From NCBI GenBank assembly GCA_049614485.1, contig JBMZDR010000002.1:124001-188000 (forward strand): a DNA stretch of 64,000 bases, read 5' to 3'. Every line of letters starts with the position of its first letter. Position 1 is the first letter of the stretch. This document shows, piece after piece, positions 28,023-34,588 of this stretch. Made by a program: the position numbers and the translations under genes. This DNA is from GCA-2733415 sp049614485. GTDB lineage: Bacteria > Bacteroidota > Bacteroidia > Flavobacteriales > Flavobacteriaceae. Below the pieces are notes generated by a model. The model was given only the letters and a program-made list of their open reading frames with translations. It did not search any database and was not told where the DNA came from.

Positions 28023-28256
28023 ATGAGTAAGTCAATTTTTTATCACGCAGGATGTCCAGTTTGTATAAGCGCAGAACATGACATCATTAATTTGGTTGGA
28101 GCAGAAAACGTTGAAGTTGTAAACATTGGTGAGCAGAGAGCACGAATACTTGACGCTGAAAAAGCTGGTGTAAAATCTGTTCCAGCATTAGTAACACCAA
28201 ACGGAAACACATTACACATTAATTTTGGTGCATCTATGGCTGATGTAAAAGGCTAA
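28023..28256 (+). CDS. Thioredoxin-fold mini-protein with a CPVC redox motif
   Basis: A 77-residue cytosolic protein starting MSKSIFYHAGCPVC; the ATG at 28023 fits the -7 box and places the active site at C11/C14 after the first strand, as in glutaredoxins. The cis-proline is in KSVPALVT (about residue 52), and the final strand and helix follow. It is shorter than thioredoxin (about 105 residues) and nearest to glutaredoxin/NrdH-like proteins. The CPVC motif differs from CPYC and CGPC. Substrate is unknown. A 14-base-pair hairpin follows its stop and separates it from the DUF2024 gene. Confidence 0.75.
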   Translation: MSKSIFYHAGCPVCISAEHDIINLVGAENVEVVNIGEQRARILDAEKAGVKSVPALVTPNGNTLHINFGASMADVKG

Positions 28257-28264
28257 AACTGGTG

Positions 28265-28314
28265 TTTAGTGATTAGGGTTTTGAATTACCAACCAAAAAG
28301 CCCTAATCACTAAA
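28265..28314 (+). terminator. Hairpin without U-tract between CPVC gene and DUF2024 gene
   Basis: TTTAGTGATTAGGG (28265-28278) pairs with CCCTAATCACTAAA (28301-28314). No T-run follows, so it may be a partial terminator or an mRNA-stabilising stem. Confidence 0.45.
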
Positions 28315-28367
28315 TTATAATAAATTCAAGTAAGGTATAAATAAGAATAAACAGAAAATATAAAAAA

Positions 28368-28631
28368 ATGAAAATTGCAGTTTGGGACACCTATGTAAAA
28401 AAAGAAGATAACAATGTCATGCATTTTGATATTTTAGTGCCAAGTACTATAACAGATGAACAAACAATATATGGCTTTGGAAAAGAATACCTAAAAACCA
28501 AACCTTTTAAAACAGGGGTATTAACTTCAAATGAATGTCAATTTTGTCATATTGAAGAAGCTACGAAAGATATCATATCATCAATTAATAAAATAGGATA
28601 TTACATTATAGAAATGGAAAACTGTAGCTAA
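28368..28631 (+). CDS. DUF2024 family protein
   Basis: An 87-residue protein beginning MKIAVWDTYVKKEDNNVMHFDILVPS, the signature of DUF2024, whose function is unknown. It has a C-x2-C pair in TSNECQFCHIEEAT and another cysteine near the C-terminus (MENCS), so metal or thiol chemistry is possible but not shown. No signal peptide. It follows a CPVC protein and precedes a four-cysteine MarR regulator on the same strand. Confidence 0.82.
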   Translation: MKIAVWDTYVKKEDNNVMHFDILVPSTITDEQTIYGFGKEYLKTKPFKTGVLTSNECQFCHIEEATKDIISSINKIGYYIIEMENCS

Positions 28632-28646
28632 TTTAATAAGGATAAC

Positions 28647-28654
28647 TAACTTTG
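28647..28654 (+). promoter_or_regulatory. -7 box (TAACTTTG) of the MarR-like gene
   Basis: TAACTTTG lies 31 bases upstream of the ATG at 28686 and just after the DUF2024 stop, giving the regulator its own promoter. Confidence 0.5.
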
Positions 28655-28685
28655 CTAAAAAATCATTTTTTAACCGTAGAAAATT

Positions 28686-29303
28686 ATGAAGGAAAGTCCA
28701 TTTAATCCATCTCATCAAGAAGAGGATGTTTCAAGTAAAATTGTAGCAGGGCTAGAGCGTATTTCTGAAGTCTTCAAAATTTTGTTATGGGAAAAAGCTA
28801 AAATAGTTGGTTTAAGTCCAATTCAAATTCAAATACTACTTTTTATAGCTTTTCATAAGCGAAATTTATGTAACGTAAGCCATCTAGCAAAAGAGTTTAA
28901 CGTAACTAAGCCTACTGTAAGTGATGCCGTAAAGGTTTTACATAAAAAAAGGCTTATTATAAAAGATTATTCATCAACAGATAGCCGCAGATATTCAATT
29001 TTATTATCAGACTTGGGGCATGATGTGGTCTCACAGTCATATGATTTCACAAACCCATTAAAAAATCAAATTAATCGTTTTTCAAAACTTGAATTAGATA
29101 GCCTATTCGGAACTATAAGTCAGCTTATTTACAAATTAAACAGTACTGGTATTTTAAGCGTTCAAAGAACATGCTATGGGTGTACCTTCTATGAAAAAAA
29201 AGAGGAGAATCATTATTGTAATTTATTACAAAAAAAGTTATTGAACAACGACATTAGAATTGACTGTCCTGAATACATTAAAAACGATAGTATATTAAGT
29301 TGA
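28686..29303 (+). CDS. MarR-type winged-helix regulator with a C-terminal four-cysteine motif
   Basis: A 205-residue DNA-binding protein. Residues about 45-115 form a MarR winged helix (SPIQIQILLFIAFHKRNLCNVSHLAKEFNVTKPTVSDAVKVLHKKRLI, then wing STDSRRYSILLSD). The tail has C163-x2-C166-x11-C178-x15-C194 with a histidine just before C178, ending DCPEY, which looks like a zinc or iron-sulfur site. Such a tail is not part of classical MarR, so the protein may sense metal or redox state. It sits between DUF2024 and a PLP C-S enzyme; those neighbours are candidate targets. Confidence 0.82.
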   Translation: MKESPFNPSHQEEDVSSKIVAGLERISEVFKILLWEKAKIVGLSPIQIQILLFIAFHKRNLCNVSHLAKEFNVTKPTVSDAVKVLHKKRLIIKDYSSTDSRRYSILLSDLGHDVVSQSYDFTNPLKNQINRFSKLELDSLFGTISQLIYKLNSTGILSVQRTCYGCTFYEKKEENHYCNLLQKKLLNNDIRIDCPEYIKNDSILS

Positions 29304-29382
29304 TAAAAATAATCCAAAAGCATAACACTTTTAAAATACCTCAATTTAATGTAAGTTCGCAACAAATATCAAGGTGTCAATT

Positions 29383-31227
29383 ATGAAAACTAATAAAATG
29401 CTTAATTATATTAAAAATGTGTTAGAAAATATGCCAACTGATTGGCTAAACCTAACAACACACCGACTAGATATTTACAATGAATCCTTGGCTAAAACTG
29501 AATTTATAGAACAGTTTGAACAGTTATTCAGCACCAATAACTCATCTACAACAGCATTAAATCAGTTACCAACTGCATTTGATTACATCAGGTTAGGGCA
29601 TCCTCTATCATGTATTTTGGAATGGGGTATAGCGAACTTACATCATCTAGATTCGAAACATGTAATCAGTTTTTCGTCACAAACAATTCCTGTTTTTGCT
29701 GTGTTAAGAAAAAATTTACTTGAAAAGAAAAACACCCAAATTCTATATACTGGTACGTTACCAGCATTCTTTAAGGAAGATATATTACAACAAATTTATG
29801 GTTATAACTTTCGTTTAAAACGCATAGAGAACAATGAACATATTGACCCGTTTGAAGGCAGTACAGTTTTAATATCTCAACAAGATGAATTTAATTCTAT
29901 TAACCTTAACCCTAATGTGGACTTTTACGTCAACACTCACTCAAGACTAGGAAGTATTTTAATGGTAAACGGAAAACATAACGACGATTATGTTTCTGAA
30001 ATTCAACATGTAAGACGTAGAGAAACTATTGCAATGACACCTACTAATTCATTAGTAGCTTTAAAGTTGTTAATAGGGGAACAGAAGAATGATACTGAAA
30101 ATAAACATACTAAAACTCATAAAGCATCCGTAATTGATGCTATAAAAAAAATTACAACTGCACCTTCAAAAGCTTTGGTTGCCTCTAGCGGGCTTTCTAT
30201 TCAGTATGCAATTATGATGGGGTTAGTTAATGACGCTTTAGAACACCATAACGGGAAAGCTATCAAATTCATTGTACCCCCTAACTGTTACGGAGGCACA
30301 AATGATCAAGCACGACGTGTGGCTGCCTGTATAGATAATGTGGATGTAATAGATTTACCAGTAGATGGTGATAATGATATGATTAAAAGTATTGATTTAG
30401 TCTTATCAAAAATTGCAAGTGATGATGCTATACCATACATCATAGCTGAAATTCCAACAAATCCAAGAGTAGAAGTTCCTGATTTAATAAAGCTAAAGAA
30501 TGTTTTAAGTACTAAACGTAAAACCGCAACTGGAGAAACAGCTATTGCTCCTGTTTTTATTTTAGATCAAACATTTTGCCCAAATGTTCATTTTTTAGGT
30601 AAAAATGATATACTATCTTCTGTAAAAACCATATCCTATGTGAGTGGTTCAAAATTTCCTAGTGGCGGAAAATGTACAGCAGGGTATTGTGTGGCAAATC
30701 ATAATGCAGAAAACTTGATTGAAGCTATAGAACTTCATTTGAGCATCTGTGATAATGAAGCTACTGAGCTTCAGTATGAATTATTAGCAAAACAATTACC
30801 GTCAATGAATCAGCGAATTCATGACGCCTATATTAACACTCGAGATTTTGTAAACTTTATTAAAAGGACCTTACCTGAAGCTAAAATTAATTTTGTTTCA
30901 GAAGATCTAGCAAAACAAGGATTTACTCCATCAGTTTTTTCGTTAGACCTGCCTACAAAAGGAAATACCGACGCAGAGAAAGAAACTTATAAACGAGCCT
31001 TAAATTTAAAGTTAATCAACTTAATGATTACAGAAATACCAAATGAAAGCAAGTATTGTGTAAGTTATGGGCAATTAAAAGGGTGTTACTGGACAATACC
31101 TGCTACTTCAACCCAAGGAACCACAAAAGAAGGTGACAAGGATTATATTGCCAGAGTAGCGCTTTCTGCCAATATGGATCTTGACCGTCATAAAAAGGTA
31201 TTTATGACGTTTGTTAATAGCCTTTAA
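29383..31227 (+). CDS. Cys/Met-metabolism PLP enzyme with a long N-terminal extension
   Basis: A 614-residue fold-type I PLP enzyme. I chose the ATG at 29383; a GTG lies 9 bases upstream. The catalytic half (about 235-614) carries PLP landmarks SGLSIQYAIMMGLV, EIPTNPRVEVPDL, the Asp in FILDQTFC and the Schiff-base lysine in SYVSGSKFPSGGKC. Cystathionine synthases and lyases are about 400 residues, so the 200-residue N-terminal part (FDYIRLGHPLSCILEWGIANLHH) is extra and well conserved-looking, not a simple linker. Likely reaction: C-S bond making or breaking in cysteine or methionine metabolism; substrate uncertain. A near-consensus -7 box (TAAGTTCG) lies about 30 bases upstream. Confidence 0.75.
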   Translation: MKTNKMLNYIKNVLENMPTDWLNLTTHRLDIYNESLAKTEFIEQFEQLFSTNNSSTTALNQLPTAFDYIRLGHPLSCILEWGIANLHHLDSKHVISFSSQTIPVFAVLRKNLLEKKNTQILYTGTLPAFFKEDILQQIYGYNFRLKRIENNEHIDPFEGSTVLISQQDEFNSINLNPNVDFYVNTHSRLGSILMVNGKHNDDYVSEIQHVRRRETIAMTPTNSLVALKLLIGEQKNDTENKHTKTHKASVIDAIKKITTAPSKALVASSGLSIQYAIMMGLVNDALEHHNGKAIKFIVPPNCYGGTNDQARRVAACIDNVDVIDLPVDGDNDMIKSIDLVLSKIASDDAIPYIIAEIPTNPRVEVPDLIKLKNVLSTKRKTATGETAIAPVFILDQTFCPNVHFLGKNDILSSVKTISYVSGSKFPSGGKCTAGYCVANHNAENLIEAIELHLSICDNEATELQYELLAKQLPSMNQRIHDAYINTRDFVNFIKRTLPEAKINFVSEDLAKQGFTPSVFSLDLPTKGNTDAEKETYKRALNLKLINLMITEIPNESKYCVSYGQLKGCYWTIPATSTQGTTKEGDKDYIARVALSANMDLDRHKKVFMTFVNSL

Positions 31228-31270
31228 TGTTTATTTTTTTACTTGAGTTGTTACTTAACAAGATGTCGTG

Positions 31271-31888
31271 TTACCCTTTAAGGGATTGAACAAAAGGGAT
31301 TCGTTGTAAAATACTACGTCCTAAAGTCACTTCATCAGCATACTCCAATTCATCACCAACAGATATACCTCTTGCTATTGTAGACACCGTTATTTCTGCC
31401 GATTCAATTTTTCTGAAAATATAAAAGTTAGTGGTATCTCCTTCCATTGTTGAGCTTAACGCAAATATCAATTCATCTACTTTTTTATCAAGCACCTTTT
31501 GAACTAATGAGTCAATATTTAAATCTGAAGGACCAACGCCATCTATTGGAGATATTTTTCCTCCCAAAACATGATACAGCCCTTTAAATTGCCCAGTACT
31601 TTCAATAGCCATTACATCTCTTATGTCTTCCACAACACATATTAAACGCTCATTACGTGACGTATTTGCACATATTTCACATAAATCAACATCAGAAATG
31701 TTATGACAACTTTTACAGTATTTCAATTCAGATCGCATTTGTTGTAAAGCAAAAGACAAGCGATTTGTTTGGTCTTTATGTTGCCCTAGTAAATGCAATA
31801 CCAAACGCAATGCAGTACGTTTACCAATACCCGGCAGTTGTGACATTTCATATACTGCGTTTTCTAAAAGTTTTGAAGAGAATTCCAT
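31271..31888 (-). CDS. recR: Recombination mediator RecR
   Basis: A 205-residue RecR that helps RecF/RecO load RecA at gaps. Seen in order: helix-hairpin-helix (MSQLPGIGKRTALRLVLHLL), zinc finger C-x2-C...C-x2-C (YCKSCHNISDVDLCEIC), TOPRIM fold beginning ERLICVVEDIRDVMAIE, and the C-terminal Walker-like region (STIARGISVGDELEYADEVTLGRSI). Full length for the family. A -7 box ends 4 bases upstream of the ATG, which suggests a leaderless or nearly leaderless mRNA. It is divergent from the sodium symporter gene. Confidence 0.96.
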   Translation of the reverse strand: MEFSSKLLENAVYEMSQLPGIGKRTALRLVLHLLGQHKDQTNRLSFALQQMRSELKYCKSCHNISDVDLCEICANTSRNERLICVVEDIRDVMAIESTGQFKGLYHVLGGKISPIDGVGPSDLNIDSLVQKVLDKKVDELIFALSSTMEGDTTNFYIFRKIESAEITVSTIARGISVGDELEYADEVTLGRSILQRIPFVQSLKG

Positions 31889-31892
31889 GACA

Positions 31893-31900
31893 CAAATTTA
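31893..31900 (-). promoter_or_regulatory. -7 box (TAAATTTG) immediately before recR
   Basis: TAAATTTG on the minus strand is followed by only four bases (TGTC) and then the ATG at 31888. With a start site 5-7 bases downstream of the box, the transcript would begin at or beside the ATG. Confidence 0.5.
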
Positions 31901-31989
31901 CATTATCAATAGTAATTTTCCTTAAATCTTAAGTACAATATTTACAACACATGAAGTTAATTTGTATTTTGGTCATCTAATTAAAACTT

Positions 31990-33432
31990 ATGACTGCTAC
32001 ACAAATAATCTTATTAATTGCGGCCTATTTTGGTTTGCTTATTTTGGTGTCATACCTAACAGGAAAAAAATCTGGTAACGACGCTTTTTTTAAAGGGAAT
32101 AAACAATCACCTTGGTATGTAGTTGCTTTTGGTATGATTGGCGCATCACTTTCTGGAGTTACATTTATTTCTGTTCCGGGTTGGATTGAAGCTTCTCAAT
32201 TTAGTTACATGCAGATGGTGCTAGGGTATATCATTGGTTATGCAGTAATCGGACTTGTATTAATGCCATTGTATTACAAGCTTAATTTAACCTCTATTTA
32301 CACCTATTTAGAAAGCCGCTTTGGAAACTACTCATACAAAACTGGTGCATCATTCTTTTTAATTTCAAGAGTTATTGGCGCAAGTTTTAGGCTGTTTTTA
32401 GTTGCCAACGTCTTACAAATTATACTTTTTGACGATTTAGGTGTTGAATTTTGGCAAACAGTAACAATTACAGTATTGCTAATTTGGCTTTACACTTTCA
32501 AATCAGGTATTAAAACTATTGTTTGGACAGATACTTTGCAAACTTTATTTATGCTCATTGCCGTTGGTGTTACCATATATTTTGTTAGCCACAATATTGA
32601 TTTAAACGGGCAATCAACCCTAGGTTTTGTTTTAGATAATGATTTGTCTAAAACATTTTTCTTTGACGATTATAAAGCTGGTAATTATTTTTGGAAGCAA
32701 TTTATTGCTGGAGCTTTTATAGCCATTGTTATGACAGGTTTAGACCAAGACATGATGCAAAAAAACCTAACTTGTAAAACACTAAAAGATGCCCAAAAAA
32801 ACATATTTTGGTTTACAATTGTGCTAACTATAGTCAATTTTATTTTTCTAAGTTTAGGCTTATTACTTACCGTGTATGCACAACAAAACGGAATTGACGC
32901 TCATAAAGATGACTTATTTGCAGTTTTAGCACAAAATCATTTAGGTACTGGTGTTTTTATATTCTTCTTACTAGGATTAATTGCTGCAGCATACAGTAGT
33001 GCTGATAGCGCTTTAACCTCCTTAACAACATCATTTAGTATAGATATTTTAGACATTGAAAAAAAATATGATAAACAACAACAAGTAAACATTAGAAAGA
33101 AAATTCATATTGCTATATCACTTGTTTTAATTGCTGTAATTATCATTTTTAAATATGTTTTAAAAGATGTGAGTGTGATAGCTAAACTTTTCAAATTTGC
33201 AGGTTATACTTACGGCCCATTATTAGGGTTGTATGCATTTGGTTTATTTACAAAATGGCAAATTAAAGATAAATTAGTTCCAATAGTCGCCCTACTATCT
33301 CCTGTTTTATCTTACTTTATTAGTGTTAATAGTTTAAAATGGTTTGGCTTTGAATTTGGGTTTTTTATCTTAATTCTTAACGGTCTTCTAACGTTTTTAG
33401 GACTGTTATTATTGAAACGAAAAACTAATTAA
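31990..33432 (+). CDS. Sodium:solute symporter (SSS family)
   Basis: A 480-residue inner-membrane transporter with about 13 hydrophobic segments. SSS landmarks: GASLSGVTFISVPGWIEAS in TM2, SRVIGASFRLFLVANVLQ in TM4 and the sodium-site helix AAYSSADSALTSLTTSFSIDI in TM9. The family imports sugars, amino acids, organic acids or nucleosides with sodium; the substrate is not readable from sequence. It runs divergently from recR and ends 80 bases before the FKBP gene. Confidence 0.9.
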   Translation: MTATQIILLIAAYFGLLILVSYLTGKKSGNDAFFKGNKQSPWYVVAFGMIGASLSGVTFISVPGWIEASQFSYMQMVLGYIIGYAVIGLVLMPLYYKLNLTSIYTYLESRFGNYSYKTGASFFLISRVIGASFRLFLVANVLQIILFDDLGVEFWQTVTITVLLIWLYTFKSGIKTIVWTDTLQTLFMLIAVGVTIYFVSHNIDLNGQSTLGFVLDNDLSKTFFFDDYKAGNYFWKQFIAGAFIAIVMTGLDQDMMQKNLTCKTLKDAQKNIFWFTIVLTIVNFIFLSLGLLLTVYAQQNGIDAHKDDLFAVLAQNHLGTGVFIFFLLGLIAAAYSSADSALTSLTTSFSIDILDIEKKYDKQQQVNIRKKIHIAISLVLIAVIIIFKYVLKDVSVIAKLFKFAGYTYGPLLGLYAFGLFTKWQIKDKLVPIVALLSPVLSYFISVNSLKWFGFEFGFFILILNGLLTFLGLLLLKRKTN

Positions 33433-33488
33433 TTTCTATAATCTAGCAACTAAACAAGTTTTTACCCTTCTAAATTACAATTAAATAC

Positions 33489-33496
33489 TACTTTTG
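33489..33496 (+). promoter_or_regulatory. -7 box (TACTTTTG) of the FKBP gene
   Basis: TACTTTTG lies 16 bases upstream of the ATG at 33513, giving a leader of about 10 bases. Confidence 0.5.
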
Positions 33497-33512
33497 CCCA
33501 AAATTTATTTTC

Positions 33513-34016
33513 ATGAGTGACATAAAGCACAAAGCAATTGCTGTAGAATACAATCTTTACAAAGATACTGCAGAAGGAGAAATGATTGAATCTACTGAAG
33601 GAAAAGAGCCTTTAGCATTTTTATCTGGTTTAGGACAAATGATTCCTGAATTTGAAGCAAACATTACAAGTTTAAACGAAGGTGACACTTTTTCTTTCGG
33701 AATAAAATCTGAAAACGCATACGGTACACGTAAAGAAGAAGCTGTAATTGAGCTTGCTCAAGATATGTTTATGAACGAAGGGAAAATGATTCCTGAAGTT
33801 GAAGTTGGTAACGTATTGCCATTACAAGATCAAAATGGAAATGTTATTCCTGGTAAAATTTTAGCAATCAATGAGTCAACAGTAACTGTTGATGTTAATC
33901 ATTTATTAGCAGATCAAGACTTACATTTTACAGGTAAAATTGTTGAGATGAGAGAAGCTACTGCTGAAGAAGTGGAGCATAAACATGTTCATGGTGCACA
34001 CGGACACCAACACTAA
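33513..34016 (+). CDS. SlyD-like FKBP-type peptidyl-prolyl isomerase with histidine-rich tail
   Basis: A 167-residue cytosolic cis-trans isomerase. The FKBP halves flank an IF (insert-in-flap) domain: EPLAFLSGLGQMIPEFEANITSL and FSFGIKSENAYGTRKEEAVIEL on one side, VNHLLADQDLHFTGKIVEMREAT on the other. The tail EHKHVHGAHGHQH is histidine-rich and recalls the nickel-binding tail of E. coli SlyD, although it is shorter and lacks the cysteines. Roles: chaperone and prolyl isomerase, possibly metal buffering. Single gene with a strong terminator downstream. Confidence 0.9.
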   Translation: MSDIKHKAIAVEYNLYKDTAEGEMIESTEGKEPLAFLSGLGQMIPEFEANITSLNEGDTFSFGIKSENAYGTRKEEAVIELAQDMFMNEGKMIPEVEVGNVLPLQDQNGNVIPGKILAINESTVTVDVNHLLADQDLHFTGKIVEMREATAEEVEHKHVHGAHGHQH

Positions 34017-34035
34017 AAAAACATACATATCAGTT

Positions 34036-34068
34036 AAAAAAATCCCGTTTACTAAACGGGATTTTTTT
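34036..34068. terminator. Bidirectional terminator whose stem encodes the end of the CoA-binding protein
   Basis: AAAAAAATCCCGTTT (34036-34050) pairs perfectly with AAACGGGATTTTTTT (34054-34068) over a 3-base loop. It serves the FKBP gene on the plus strand; on the minus strand the stem itself encodes the last residues KNPV and stop of the neighbouring gene. Confidence 0.85.
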
Positions 34069-34438
34069 GATTTGAGCTATATTGTTTTGTACTTAAAAGA
34101 ACTAGTGTACAAGCAACTTCATAATCTATATGATTCGTTTTAAGCAATTTATAAAATTCTTGATTTTCAGTTCCAGGGTTAAAAATAACTCTATTAGGCT
34201 TTAAACTTAACACGTAGTTATAATACGCTTTTTGCCTTTTAGGGTTCATATAAAGTGTTACAGTATCTATTGTTGTATAGGAAAGTAGCTCAGTTTCAAT
34301 TTTCACATCGGAAACCTGTCCTGGTTTAAGCCCAAATGCTACAACCTCATAATTGTTAGCTCTCAATTTATGAATAGCCATGTTAGAATACCGCTCATTT
34401 TTTAATGATGCACCAAATACTAAGGTTTTATTTTTCAT
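34052..34438 (-). CDS. CoA-binding domain protein
   Basis: A 128-residue single-domain Rossmann protein of the CoA-binding (succinyl-CoA-synthetase-alpha-like) family. The N-terminal strand-turn is TLVFGASLKNERYSNMAIHKL, followed by the second strand VVAFGLKPGQV and the motif NPGTENQEFYKLL, which resembles the family's Q/E-rich loop. Function of the stand-alone domain is unknown; CoA binding is a family expectation. The last five codons including the stop lie in the stem of the terminator shared with the FKBP gene. Confidence 0.75.
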   Translation of the reverse strand: MKNKTLVFGASLKNERYSNMAIHKLRANNYEVVAFGLKPGQVSDVKIETELLSYTTIDTVTLYMNPKRQKAYYNYVLSLKPNRVIFNPGTENQEFYKLLKTNHIDYEVACTLVLLSTKQYSSNQKNPV

Positions 34439-34588
34439 GTATTTACATTTATGTTGTTCTTATTCAAATCACACCATTTTTAAGTAAACGTTAAAATCGT
34501 GTTAATACAAAAGATAAGAGTAACTAATGTTTCTCTTTGTCGTCTTGTATGGCAAATCATTACAAAAACATCATTCAAAAAACAAATC

